Source of the DNA: Acetobacteraceae bacterium
GTDB taxonomy: Bacteria > Pseudomonadota > Alphaproteobacteria > Acetobacterales > Acetobacteraceae
DNA: 57,885 nucleotides
NCBI GenBank assembly: GCA_030041255.1
Contig: JASHOF010000030.1
Coordinates: forward strand, 1 to 57,885
Reading direction: 5' to 3'
Part shown: one piece after another, positions 9,279 to 17,828 of the stretch
How positions within the stretch are numbered: position 1 is the stretch's first letter
Layout: every line of letters begins with the position of its first letter
The notes under the pieces: generated by a model
Databases searched by the model: none
What the model was told of the DNA's origin: nothing
Seen by the model: the letters and a program-made list of their open reading frames with translations, nothing else
Made by a program: the position numbers and the translations under genes

Positions 9279-12200
9279 ATGTATTTCGACGCTCGTCTCT
9301 GGCAACTGACCCGTGGCGTCCGCGCCAGGCTGGCACTCGCCGTCGTGCTCGGCCTCGCCGCGCTCGCCGCTGGCATCGCCCGGTTCGCCTTTCTGGGCGA
9401 GTTCCTGGCCCTCGTGCTGCAGGGCGGAACGGTACGCGCCGCGGTTTTGTTGGCCGCCGCCACCGCCGCCATGATCGTGCTGCGTGCGCTCTTCGAGGAA
9501 GCGCGTGCGCGGCTGGCCCACGGCGCTTCGGTCCGCGTCCAGGAAAGGCTGCGGGGCCGGCTGTTCGACCGGATTGCCACACTCGGTCCCGCGTGGTTCG
9601 CAACCCGCCGCTCGGGTGGGATCATGCTGTCACTGATCGATGGTGTCGAACAGCTCCAGACCTGGTTCGGGCAGTATCTGCCGCAGCTTGCGGTTGCCGC
9701 GGTTGCGCCGTTCGCGATTTTCGCCTTTGCCGCGCACTGGGATCTGCCGGTGGCGGCCGTGCTGCTCGCCGGCGCGCTCACGGCCTTGATCGGCCCGATG
9801 GCGGTGCACATGCGCGAGCGCCGGGCGAGCCTCGCGCGCGCGACCGCGCTCAAATCCTTCGGGGAGGATTTCCTGGACGCCGTGCAGGGCCTGCCCACGC
9901 TCAAGGCCTTCGGCCAGAGCCGCCCGTTCGGCGCCCGGCTGGCGGCCCGCGCGTACGCGCTTGCAGACAACACGTTCTGGGTGCTTGCCAGCAGTGTCTT
10001 CACCCGCGCCATCACCGATCTCGGCATCGCGCTGGGCGCTGCGGCCGCGGTCGCGCTCGGCGCCTGGCGGGTGACGCATGGCGAGATGAGCCTGGCGGCG
10101 TTGCTCATCGTGCTGATGGCGGGGACGGAAATATTCCGCCCGCTGCGCGATCTGCGTTTTCTTCTGCACTCGGGTTTGCTCGGCCAGTCGGCGGCAGAGC
10201 CGATTCTGGCACTCCTGGAAGCGCGGCCGTCGTTGCCTCGTGCCGGCGGCGCCCCTGTGCGCGGCCTGGCGCCGTCGATCGCGTTCGCTCGCGTGCGCTT
10301 TTCCTATCCCGGCGGCCGCGGGGCGGCGCTGGACGGTCTTTCGTTCACCGCGGCTGCCGGTGAGCGCATCGGTATCGTCGGGCCGAGCGGAGCCGGCAAA
10401 TCCTCGATCGTCCGCCTCCTGCTCGGCGAATATGCGCCAGGGGAGGGAGAAATCCGGCTGGGCGGGGCCGATCTGACGACACTCGACCCGGATGGCCTGC
10501 GGGCGGCGATCGCGGTGGTCGCCCAGGATGCGGTGCTGTTCGCCGGCACGATTGCCGAAAATCTCCGGCTTGGCCGGCCGGAGGCGACGGCCGCCGAGCT
10601 CGAAGCTGCCGCCCGGGCGGCGAATGCGCACGATTTCATCGCGGCGCTGCCGGAAGGGTATGAGACCGGGATCGGCGAGCGCGGTGCCCGGCTCTCCGGC
10701 GGGCAGCGGCAGCGCATTGCCATCGCGCGCGCGCTCCTGCTCGACGCGCCTGTTCTCATTCTTGACGAGGCCCTTTCCTCGGTCGATGCGGAGAACGAGG
10801 CGTTGATCCAGCAGGCGCTGGAGCGGCTGATGGCTGGCCGCACGACGCTCGTTCTTGCCCATCGGCTATCGAGCGTGATCGGCGCCGATCGGATTCTCGT
10901 GCTGGATCATGGCCGGATCGTCGAGAGTGGCACTCACGCCGCACTGATGCGACGCCAAGGGCTCTACGTCCGGCTGATGGGGACAGAGGAGAGCGCGGTG
11001 GAAACGGAGGGGGTGGGGGAGGCGGCGCTTGCCGGCGAAGGCGGGCCTGGCCTCAGCCCGGCCGCCGCCGCGCCCGCGATTCGCGCGATCGATGCCGATG
11101 CGGCGCAGATGGGGATGCGCGAGACGCTGGCCAGTCTCCTCGCCTTCATCCGTCCCTGGCAGGGGCGCCTCGCCGTTACCGTGCTGCTCGGCATCCTGCG
11201 CGTCAGTGCCTTCATCGGCGTCGGCGCGCTCGGTGCACTGGTCATTGCCGCCGTGCGCGCGCATCGGCCGACCGGGATGCTGATCGCCATCCTGCTTCTC
11301 GCTGCCCCCGTCTCGGCGCTTTCGCACTGGCTGGAATCCTGGCTGGCACACGACATGGCCTATCGCCTGCTCGCCGAAATGCGGATTCGCCTGTTTGCCG
11401 CCCTGGATCGGCTGGCGCCGGCCTATCTCATGCAGCGAAGCTCCGGTGACCTGGCAGAGCTTGCCACTTCGGATGTCGAGACGATCGAGTATTTCTACGC
11501 GCACACCGTGGCCCCGGCGGTCGTTGCCGTTCTGGTGCCGCTCAGCGTTCTCGGGTTGCTGTTCTGGTCCGGCTGGCCGTTGGCCCTCGTTCTTCTTCCT
11601 TTTCTTGCCTATGCCCTGCTTTCCCCGTTCGTCGGCCGGGCGCGCATCGATCGTCTTGGGGCCGAGGCGCGGGCGGCCTTGGGCGCACTCTCGGCGCACG
11701 CGACCGAAACGATCCAGGGGCTTTCGGACCTGCTTTCGTTCCGCGCGTTGCCCGCGCGCCGCGCCGGTTTCATGGCGCTCGCCCGGCGTGCCGGCGCGGT
11801 GCGGCTGCAGCTGCTATCCGATCTTGCCCGCCAGGCCGCCTGGCTCGAGGCCGCGACCAGCCTGGGCGGGCTCGGCGTGGCGGCAGTCGGGGCGGCGCTG
11901 GTGAGCGGTGGCCGGCTTCCCGCGGGCCTGCTGCCGCTCTTTGTCCTGGTCGCCGTCGCGGCCTTCCTGCCGGTTTCGGAGATCGCCGAGGTTGGCCGGC
12001 AGCTTGCCGACACGATCGCCTCCACGCGCCGCCTGGCGGCGGTGGCGCGAGAGCCGGTCCTGATCCGGGACGGTGCGGGCGGGCCATGGCCATCGGCGCG
12101 CGGTGGGGGCAAGGGTAGCGAGGTTCGCTTCACCGCCGTTCGATTTGCCTATCCCGGCCGCCGGGCACCGGCGCTGGATGGCGTCTCCTTTACGCTCGAC

Positions 12201-12866
12201 CGCGGCATGACGGCGGCGCTGGTCGGCGCCTCCGGGGCCGGGAAAAGCACGATCGCCAATCTTCTGCTCCGCTTCTGGGATCCCGACGCGGGCGCGGTTC
12301 TGCTCGACGGGACGGATCTCAGGCAGTTCGCCCTCGATGCCTTGCGTTCACGGATCGCACTGGTTGCGCAGGACACGTATCTTTTCAATGACACGCTGGA
12401 GGCGAATATCCGTCTCGCCCGTCCGGACGCGGCGCCGGAGGCGCTTGCCCGTGCGCTCGCCGACGCGGCGCTCGCTCCCTTCGTCGCCTCGCTGCCCGAC
12501 GGGCTGGCCACGATCGTCGGCGAACGCGGGGTACAGCTCTCGGGGGGGCAGCGGCAGCGGGTTGCGATTGCGCGCGCCTTTCTCAAGGATGCGCCGGTGC
12601 TGGTGCTCGACGAGGCGACCTCGCATCTCGATGCGATCAGCGAGGGCGAAGTGCGGGCGGCGCTGGCGGAGTTGATGCAGGGGCGCACCACGCTCGTCAT
12701 CGCGCACCGGCTCTCCACCATCCGTGCCGCCGACCGCATCCTGGTGCTCGCAGCCGGCCGTCTGGTCGAATCCGGCACCCACGCCGAACTCCTGCTGCGC
12801 CGCGGCGTCTACGCGCGGCTGGTCGAGCAGCAGCTTGGTGCCGGCCGGCGCCGCGCGGCGCTCTGA
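9279..12866 (+). CDS. fused two-half ABC exporter, CydD/CydC-like (both permease-ATPase halves in one chain)
   Basis: A 1195-residue protein with the order membrane domain - ATPase - membrane domain - ATPase. First half: about six helices to residue 310, Walker A GPSGAGKS (about 368), signature LSGGQRQR (about 471), Walker B VLILDEALS (about 491). Second half: helices about 620-910, Walker A GASGAGKS (about 982), LSGGQRQR (about 1085), Walker B VLVLDEATS (about 1106). The first half (DGVEQLQTWFGQYLPQL) resembles CydD, the second CydC. CydDC exports cysteine and glutathione to the periplasm for cytochrome bd assembly; no cyd oxidase genes are nearby, so the substrate remains inference. It appears monocistronic. 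Confidence 0.88.
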   Translation: MYFDARLWQLTRGVRARLALAVVLGLAALAAGIARFAFLGEFLALVLQGGTVRAAVLLAAATAAMIVLRALFEEARARLAHGASVRVQERLRGRLFDRIATLGPAWFATRRSGGIMLSLIDGVEQLQTWFGQYLPQLAVAAVAPFAIFAFAAHWDLPVAAVLLAGALTALIGPMAVHMRERRASLARATALKSFGEDFLDAVQGLPTLKAFGQSRPFGARLAARAYALADNTFWVLASSVFTRAITDLGIALGAAAAVALGAWRVTHGEMSLAALLIVLMAGTEIFRPLRDLRFLLHSGLLGQSAAEPILALLEARPSLPRAGGAPVRGLAPSIAFARVRFSYPGGRGAALDGLSFTAAAGERIGIVGPSGAGKSSIVRLLLGEYAPGEGEIRLGGADLTTLDPDGLRAAIAVVAQDAVLFAGTIAENLRLGRPEATAAELEAAARAANAHDFIAALPEGYETGIGERGARLSGGQRQRIAIARALLLDAPVLILDEALSSVDAENEALIQQALERLMAGRTTLVLAHRLSSVIGADRILVLDHGRIVESGTHAALMRRQGLYVRLMGTEESAVETEGVGEAALAGEGGPGLSPAAAAPAIRAIDADAAQMGMRETLASLLAFIRPWQGRLAVTVLLGILRVSAFIGVGALGALVIAAVRAHRPTGMLIAILLLAAPVSALSHWLESWLAHDMAYRLLAEMRIRLFAALDRLAPAYLMQRSSGDLAELATSDVETIEYFYAHTVAPAVVAVLVPLSVLGLLFWSGWPLALVLLPFLAYALLSPFVGRARIDRLGAEARAALGALSAHATETIQGLSDLLSFRALPARRAGFMALARRAGAVRLQLLSDLARQAAWLEAATSLGGLGVAAVGAALVSGGRLPAGLLPLFVLVAVAAFLPVSEIAEVGRQLADTIASTRRLAAVAREPVLIRDGAGGPWPSARGGGKGSEVRFTAVRFAYPGRRAPALDGVSFTLDRGMTAALVGASGAGKSTIANLLLRFWDPDAGAVLLDGTDLRQFALDALRSRIALVAQDTYLFNDTLEANIRLARPDAAPEALARALADAALAPFVASLPDGLATIVGERGVQLSGGQRQRVAIARAFLKDAPVLVLDEATSHLDAISEGEVRAALAELMQGRTTLVIAHRLSTIRAADRILVLAAGRLVESGTHAELLLRRGVYARLVEQQLGAGRRRAAL

Positions 12867-13022
12867 ATCCCGGACGCCGCGCGGGAGGGATCAGGCTGGC
12901 CAGCGGCAGGAAGCACACCGGGCGGCTTATCAGATGCTGAGAGCGGATCGCGCTTGACTGGAATCGCGGAGCGATCCCGAGGGGACCATGGGAGCGCGTG
13001 AATCCGCTCGGTCAGACAAAGG

Positions 13023-13053
13023 AGAGCGTGTTCAGTCAACCTGAACACGCTCT
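13023..13053 (+). terminator. 13-bp perfect hairpin upstream of the toxin-antitoxin pair
   Basis: AGAGCGTGTTCAG, a TCAAC loop and CTGAACACGCTCT form a perfect stem. No T run follows. It lies 156 bases after the ABC exporter stop and 38 bases before the antitoxin start, so it could end the exporter transcript or be an operator or leader for the toxin-antitoxin pair. Confidence 0.5.
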
Positions 13054-13091
13054 GGTTTGCCAATCCCGGCTCGCCGTGCCAGGATCAAAGC

Positions 13092-13355
13092 ATGAACGTG
13101 ACCGTGCGCATCCCCGACGCTCTCGCCGAACGGCTCGCCGCCGATGGCGCCGATCTCGAACGGCAGGCGCTGGAGGCGCTGGCGCTGGAGGCGTTTCGTG
13201 CCGGTCGCCTGACCCGCTTCGAGCTGCGCGAGCTGCTCGGCTTGGAGACGCGCTTCGAACTCGACGGCTTCCTCAAGGAGCACGGGATCAACGACGGCAT
13301 GACGCTCGAGGAGTGGGAGCGCGAGCAGCGGGCGCTCGATCGCCTCGGCCTGTAG
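13092..13355 (+). CDS. UPF0175-family antitoxin
   Basis: An 87-residue acidic protein beginning MNVTVRIPDALAERLA with a ribbon-helix-helix-like start, followed by EALALEAFRAGRLTRFELRELLGLETRFELDGF, the characteristic core of UPF0175. Members are antitoxins encoded before a DUF3368/PIN-like nuclease, which is exactly the arrangement here with a three-base gap to the next gene. The N-terminal half probably binds the operon's own promoter and the C-terminal half the toxin (inference from the family). Confidence 0.85.
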   Translation: MNVTVRIPDALAERLAADGADLERQALEALALEAFRAGRLTRFELRELLGLETRFELDGFLKEHGINDGMTLEEWEREQRALDRLGL

Positions 13356-13358
13356 CGC

Positions 13359-13847
13359 GTGCGCCTTGTTGTCGCGGATAGCGGTCCGCTCCACTACCTC
13401 GTGCTGGTCGGCGCGGTCGCGATCCTGCCCGCGCTGGCGGACACGGTGCTGATGCCGATCGAGGTACGTGACGAACTGGACCGGCCGCGCACACCCGCGG
13501 AAGTACGCGCCTGGCTTGCCGTACCGCCGCCCTGGTTGCAGGTGCAGCGCGCACCGCCCATCGGCGCAGATCCGGCGCTCGCCCGGCTCGATCCCGGCGA
13601 ACGCGCCGCGCTCGCCCTCGCCACGGCGGCCGGTGCCGACGCGGTGCTGATGGACGACCGCGCCGGCGTCGCCGCGGCGCGGTCGCGCGGCCTTGAGGCC
13701 ATCGGCATGCTTGGACTGCTGGAGCGGGGTGCGCGACGCGGGCTGCTCGATCTTCGCGCCGCGCTCGCGCGGCTGAGGGCGACGAACTTCCACATCCGGC
13801 CGGAGCTGCTCGACGCACTGCTGGCCAACATGGAGGCCGGGCAGTGA
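13359..13847 (+). CDS. DUF3368 PIN-like toxin nuclease
   Basis: A 162-residue PIN-like protein: VVADSGPLHYL with the first acidic residue, MPIEVRDEL, LDPGERAALALA, and VLMDDRAGVAAARSRGL carrying the last acidic pair, ending in a helical region with LRATNFHIRPELLDALL. DUF3368 proteins are predicted RNases of type II toxin-antitoxin modules. The start is GTG 13359, three bases after the antitoxin stop, so the pair is translationally linked. The acidic residues look intact, so the toxin is probably functional. Confidence 0.85.
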   Translation: MRLVVADSGPLHYLVLVGAVAILPALADTVLMPIEVRDELDRPRTPAEVRAWLAVPPPWLQVQRAPPIGADPALARLDPGERAALALATAAGADAVLMDDRAGVAAARSRGLEAIGMLGLLERGARRGLLDLRAALARLRATNFHIRPELLDALLANMEAGQ

Positions 13848-14222
13848 ACCAGGGTGTCGTTGCCAACAATTCCCGTGCGCTGCCGGCGGATCCGGAACAG
13901 CCGTTCTTGTCCGTGACCCTCTCCCATTTGTGAGCGAACGGGTGCCTTCCCGCTCGGCAAGGCGGGAGGCGGTTACGATGCTGGAATGGCTCCCGTTCGC
14001 AAAGGTAAAGCGTCAGCTTCTTCAACCGCTTCGAATAGCTTCAGGGCTTCGCCTGGCAGGCCCGGCGATGGACCGGGCCGCGGCAACCGATGACCGGCTC
14101 GGCCGGATGTCTTTCCGTCCCCGAATCGCCGCTTAAAACAGCCGTTAAAATCCCGTAATTTGACGACAAGTCGGATGCACGCGGCTGCGCTCATACGGCT
14201 ACCCGGGGGAAGGAGAATGACC
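13848..14222. other. gene-free stretch, 375 bp
   Basis: No convincing gene in any frame. Near the right end an A/T-rich patch (about 14132-14165) carries two TTAAAA motifs eleven bases apart and TTGACG, which is unusual for this GC-rich window and is probably where the promoter of the downstream repeat protein lies. The open frame 13930-14136 has poor codon character and no recognisable domain. Confidence 0.5.
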
Positions 14223-15020
14223 ATGGCCGATGCCGCGTCGACGGGAGACATTCTGTCGGAGGTTCTGACCGCCTATCGGAAACTCACTCTGGCCGTTCAG
14301 CATGTCGAGGATGCGGTACTGACCCCGGCGCAAGGTGCCTCGCTGATCGCGGAGGCCGAGAAGGTGAGCGCCGCGATCGGCGCTTTCCTCGAGGCGCATG
14401 GACAGTTGACGCCCGCGACAGAGGCGCTGATCGCTGCCGCCGACGCCGGCTTTGCTGCGGCGGTGAAGCATCTCGAAAGCCAGACATTGACCCTTGCGGA
14501 AGGCCAGGGCCTGATCTCGCAGAGCCTGCGCATCGGCGATGCGGTGGCCGCCGATGTCATTCCGCAGACTCCGGTCGCATCGGTGCTCAGGGGCTATCGC
14601 GCGTTTACGCTTGCCGTCGAGCATGCCGAGAACGCAGTGCTCAGCCCGACTCAAGGCGCGGCGCTGATTTCCACCGTGACCGCGGCGGCTGCCGGGATCA
14701 CCGATTTCCTGGTCGCGCACGACCTCTACACGCCGGCGGCAGCGCAACTGATCAAGGGTGCGGTGAGCGGCGCCACGGCCGCCATCGAGCACCTCGAGCG
14801 CCAGGTTCTGACCCCTGCCGAGGGCCAGGGCCTGATCTCGCAGTCGCTCCGGATCGGGGCCGCGATCGCCGATTTCGTGGAGCACCCGCATCCTCTCAGC
14901 CCATCGCTTTTCAACCAGTATGTTGCGGCCACTGCCCCGGTGGGCAGTGTCGCGTCAGTCGCCATCGACACGCACTCCGCGGGGGCGACGGTCACGCTCG
15001 CCGCACCGCACGCCGCCTGA
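14223..15020 (+). CDS. unknown protein built of internal helical repeats
   Basis: I do not recognise this 265-residue protein. It is a tandem duplication of a block of about 100 residues: first copy starting VLTAYRKLTLAVQHVEDAVL and second starting VLRGYRAFTLAVEHAENAVL; both end EGQGLISQSLRIG. Each block itself contains two similar halves sharing the pattern AV-x-H-x-E-x2-x-LT-x-A-x-GQ-x-LI, so four repeat units are visible. The repeats look alpha-helical, Ala-rich and soluble; no signal peptide or membrane segment. GGAAGGAG lies seven bases before ATG 14223, better than the ATG at 14217. It precedes TadG/TadE-like genes by 235 bases, which hints at surface structures but does not prove a link. 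Confidence 0.75.
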   Translation: MADAASTGDILSEVLTAYRKLTLAVQHVEDAVLTPAQGASLIAEAEKVSAAIGAFLEAHGQLTPATEALIAAADAGFAAAVKHLESQTLTLAEGQGLISQSLRIGDAVAADVIPQTPVASVLRGYRAFTLAVEHAENAVLSPTQGAALISTVTAAAAGITDFLVAHDLYTPAAAQLIKGAVSGATAAIEHLERQVLTPAEGQGLISQSLRIGAAIADFVEHPHPLSPSLFNQYVAATAPVGSVASVAIDTHSAGATVTLAAPHAA

Positions 15021-15052
15021 CCTCCACCGCCCTCTCCGGTGCTCCGGCCGCT

Positions 15053-15072
15053 GCCCGGCCGAAGAGCCGGGC
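15053..15072 (+). terminator. weak hairpin after the repeat protein
   Basis: GCCCGGC, a six-base loop and GCCGGGC form a 7-bp stem 32 bases after the stop, followed by G-rich sequence rather than T. It may separate this gene from the TadG-like operon. Confidence 0.35.
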
Positions 15073-15255
15073 CCGGGGGGAGAGGGGGGAAGCCGTGTGG
15101 CGCTCTCGGTCATTGACACGAGCGGATTCGGCCTCCGCCGTGCGGAGTGAGATGGCAGCGCAGTCGAAGCACGCCTTCGTCAACGGCCCTTTAACGCGAA
15201 AGTAATTTTCTCCACGGCAGCTTGATTTCACATTGATGGCTGTCGGTGCGGTTCG

Positions 15256-16542
15256 ATGCTCTTCCTCCTCCGTCGCCTTGGTCGGGAATCAAGGGCAAGT
15301 GTGGCGGCCATTCTGGTACTGGCCGCGGTGCCGATGATCTTTCTCACCGGCATGGGCATCAACTACGGCATGGCCGCATTTCGCCAATCGCGATTGAACG
15401 CCTTCGCCGATGCGGCCGCGCTGGCGGCGGTCACGCCGACGATGATGGCCGAGAGCACCGACGATGCGACCACCGCGGCCGTCGATACCTTCAACGCCCA
15501 GGCCGAGGTGCTCGCCGGCGTCACCTATGATCCGGACAATCTCTCGATCTCGATTTCGACCAACGGCAACGAACGCACGGTCACGGTCAGCTACAAGGCG
15601 GCGTCGGTGGACAATTTCCCGAACATCCTCGGGGGCAACACCATCGCGCTCTCGGGAAGTTCCTCGGCCACCGCCGGGCAGGCGCCGAACATCGATTTCT
15701 ACCTGCTGCTCGACTCGTCGCCTTCGATGGCGATTGCCGCGACGCAAAGCGGCATCGACACGATGGTTGCGCATACCTCCGCCCAAGGGGGCTGTGCCTT
15801 CGGTTGCCACGAGGAGGATCCCGCCGCCGATGATCTCGGCAATCCCAACGGCGAAGACAATTATGCCCTGGCGCAGAGTCTCGACGTCACGCTGCGCATC
15901 GACAATCTCAGGCTGGCGGCCGAGAACCTGACGACGACGGCGCAGCAGACCGAGACCGAGTACAACGCCGCCTATCGCATGGCCGTCTATACGTTCGATA
16001 TCGCGTTGAACACGATCGGCACCCTGACCTCGGATCTCAGCACCGTAGACTCGGAGGCCGCCAACATCCAGCAGCTCGAGGTCTATTCCAACAACTGGCT
16101 GACCGCGTACGACGACAACGATGACGAGGATACCAATTATGATACAGCAATGAACGGCATCAACGCGATCATGCCCAACCCGGGAAGCGGCACCAATTTG
16201 GCCGGCGACACGCCGCAGGAGGTGCTGTTCCTGGTGACCGACGGTGTCGAGGACGAAACGGTCGATGGCGGGAGGCAGATGTCCGTCATCAACACGGCGC
16301 TGTGCTCGACCATCAAGAACCGCGGCATCCGCATTGCCGTGCTGTACACGGAGTACCTGCCGCTGACCACCAACAGCTTCTACAATGCCAATATTGCGCC
16401 GTTCCAGTCCACGATCGGGCCGACGCTGGAGGCATGTGCCTCCCCCGGGCTCTATTTCGAGGTCGAGACGGGCGGCGACATCTCGACGGCGATGGCGGCC
16501 TTGTTCCAGTTGGCGGTCCAGTCCGCCTTTCTGTCGCGATAG
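15256..16542 (+). CDS. VWA-domain TadG-like pilus protein
   Basis: A 428-residue protein with an N-terminal hydrophobic anchor (about residues 15-40, TadG/TadE-type start with GINYGMAAFRQSRLNAFADAA) and a large extracytoplasmic part containing a von Willebrand A domain: the MIDAS motif DSSPS at about residue 153, and VLFLVTDGVEDE in the middle strand. GGCAFGCHEEDP carries a C-x3-C pair that may form a disulfide. TadG-type proteins help anchor Flp/Tad pili. No Shine-Dalgarno is obvious before ATG 15256. It is followed four bases later by a TadE-like gene. No flp, tadA, tadB, tadC or rcpA gene lies in the window. Confidence 0.85.
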   Translation: MLFLLRRLGRESRASVAAILVLAAVPMIFLTGMGINYGMAAFRQSRLNAFADAAALAAVTPTMMAESTDDATTAAVDTFNAQAEVLAGVTYDPDNLSISISTNGNERTVTVSYKAASVDNFPNILGGNTIALSGSSSATAGQAPNIDFYLLLDSSPSMAIAATQSGIDTMVAHTSAQGGCAFGCHEEDPAADDLGNPNGEDNYALAQSLDVTLRIDNLRLAAENLTTTAQQTETEYNAAYRMAVYTFDIALNTIGTLTSDLSTVDSEAANIQQLEVYSNNWLTAYDDNDDEDTNYDTAMNGINAIMPNPGSGTNLAGDTPQEVLFLVTDGVEDETVDGGRQMSVINTALCSTIKNRGIRIAVLYTEYLPLTTNSFYNANIAPFQSTIGPTLEACASPGLYFEVETGGDISTAMAALFQLAVQSAFLSR

Positions 16543-16546
16543 AGCC

Positions 16547-17113
16547 GTGGCCATCCTGCTCCTGCTGCGGCGCCTGGCATCCCGCCTGCCGGCGGCGAGG
16601 CTCCGGCGGAAAGAGGCCGGCCTGTTCCGCTGCGAGAGAAGCTCCACGGCGCTGGAGTTCGCGTTGATCGCGGTTCCGTTGTTCGCACTGCTCATCGCGA
16701 TCCTGGAGACCGGCCTCGTGTTCTTCTCGCAGCAGGTTTTGCAGACGGCGACCACCGAGACGGCGCGCCTGATCATGACCGGACAGGCCCAGTTGGGTGG
16801 CCTGACCGCAACGCAGTTCCTGGCCGACGTCTGCAACAACGCAACACCTGTGCTGGCCTGCGGGAACATCGATGTGAATGTGCAGACGTTCTCCTCCTTC
16901 GGCGCGATGACGATGGAGGATCCACTACAGAACGGTAATTTCAATCAGGCCGCCATGAACTACAACGTGGGCGGGCCGGGTGATATCGTTCTGGTCCAGG
17001 TGTTCTATGAGCTGCCGGTGATGACCGGGCCGCTCGGGTTCACGCTCGCGAACATGGCCGGCAACAACCGCCTGCTGCAGGCAACGGCGGTATTTCGCAA
17101 TGAGCCCTATTAG
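16547..17113 (+). CDS. TadE-like pseudopilin-type membrane protein
   Basis: The start is GTG 16547, four bases after the TadG-like stop; the frame is open further upstream but that part is an Arg-rich shadow of the previous gene. The 188-residue product has a basic N-terminus, then SSTALEFALIAVPLFALLIA, the classic TadE start with the conserved Glu and one transmembrane helix (about residues 35-57), and a periplasmic domain ending AVFRNEPY. TadE proteins are minor pseudopilins of the Flp/Tad system. It is the second gene of an apparent tadG-tadE-tadE cluster. Confidence 0.82.
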   Translation: MAILLLLRRLASRLPAARLRRKEAGLFRCERSSTALEFALIAVPLFALLIAILETGLVFFSQQVLQTATTETARLIMTGQAQLGGLTATQFLADVCNNATPVLACGNIDVNVQTFSSFGAMTMEDPLQNGNFNQAAMNYNVGGPGDIVLVQVFYELPVMTGPLGFTLANMAGNNRLLQATAVFRNEPY

Positions 17114-17125
17114 TACCAACTTTTT

Positions 17126-17190
17126 ACCCTCTCCCTCTGGGAGAGGGTCGCGCGCAGCGCGGGGTGAGGGTGGCCTTGTATCACCCAGGC
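17126..17190. repeat. family 2-like hairpin between two tadE genes
   Basis: CCCTCTCCC and GGGAGAGGG form a hairpin as in repeat family 2, followed by GGGTGAGGGTGG as in the other copies. It sits between two genes that otherwise look like one operon and could act as a terminator or processing site. Confidence 0.5.
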
Positions 17191-17200
17191 ATGATTCCGG

Positions 17201-17236
17201 ATTAGTGTCCTGCCCCCCGCCGTTCGCTGCCGCCGG
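17201..17236 (+). repeat. dispersed repeat family 1, truncated copy C
   Basis: The first 35 or so bases, from ATTAGTGTCCTGCCCCC to the loop of the palindrome, match the start of the 130-bp family 1 elements at 2702 and 46487 (reverse). The right arm of the hairpin and the rest of the element are missing. The copy lies just upstream of the second tadE gene. Confidence 0.65.
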
Positions 17237-17251
17237 CCAGGACGAAGCGCG

Positions 17252-17812
17252 ATGAAGGAGGGCTCTCGCGGCATGCGCCGCCGGGGCCGGGGTGGGCACC
17301 TTCGGCATGACCTGAGGGGCCTGGCGGCGGTCGAGTTCGCGATGGCGCTGCCGATCATGATGCTGCTCTATTTCGGGATCGTGGAATTCGCACAGGCGAT
17401 CACCGTCGATCGCCTGGTCGGGCTGACCGCGGAAACCGTCACCAACCTGGTCACGCAATACACCTCGATCAGCGAGAGTACGCAGATGCCGGACATCCTC
17501 GATGCCTCGACGGAGATCCTGGCGCCTTATTCGTCGGAGGCGGCGAGTGTCGTCGTTTCCCTGATCACGATCGACAGCCAGGGAAACGCCACCGTCACCT
17601 GGAGCCAGGCAAAGAACGGCACCCCCCGCACGGCGGGACAGGCCTTCACCGTCCCTGCCGATCTCGATATCCCGAACACGAGCGTGGTCTTCGGCGAAGT
17701 GAGCTACCCGTTCAAGCCCGTGTTCGACTATCTCGATCTCGGGACCTTCGATCTCTATTCGTCCGTCTACATGGTGCCGCGTGACGCGACGACGATCAAC
17801 CTCACGCCGTGA
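17252..17812 (+). CDS. TadE-like pseudopilin-type membrane protein (second copy)
   Basis: A 186-residue TadE-family protein with a basic leader, AAVEFAMALPIMMLLYFGIV (conserved Glu at the start of a single membrane helix) and a periplasmic beta-rich domain. It differs from the previous TadE in its C-terminal part, so the two may be different pseudopilins (TadE and TadF type) rather than a recent duplicate. ATG 17252 is used; a second in-frame ATG at 17273 has AAGGAGG eleven bases before it and may be the true start. A repeat-bearing gap of 138 bases separates it from the previous gene. It converges on alkB with 16 bases between stops. Confidence 0.82.
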   Translation: MKEGSRGMRRRGRGGHLRHDLRGLAAVEFAMALPIMMLLYFGIVEFAQAITVDRLVGLTAETVTNLVTQYTSISESTQMPDILDASTEILAPYSSEAASVVVSLITIDSQGNATVTWSQAKNGTPRTAGQAFTVPADLDIPNTSVVFGEVSYPFKPVFDYLDLGTFDLYSSVYMVPRDATTINLTP

Positions 17813-17828
17813 GGTGTGCGGCTTTGCG

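Noticed and set aside
13930-14136. 68-codon open frame between the toxin and the repeat protein
   Set aside because: No ribosome site, mixed codon use and no recognisable features on either strand.
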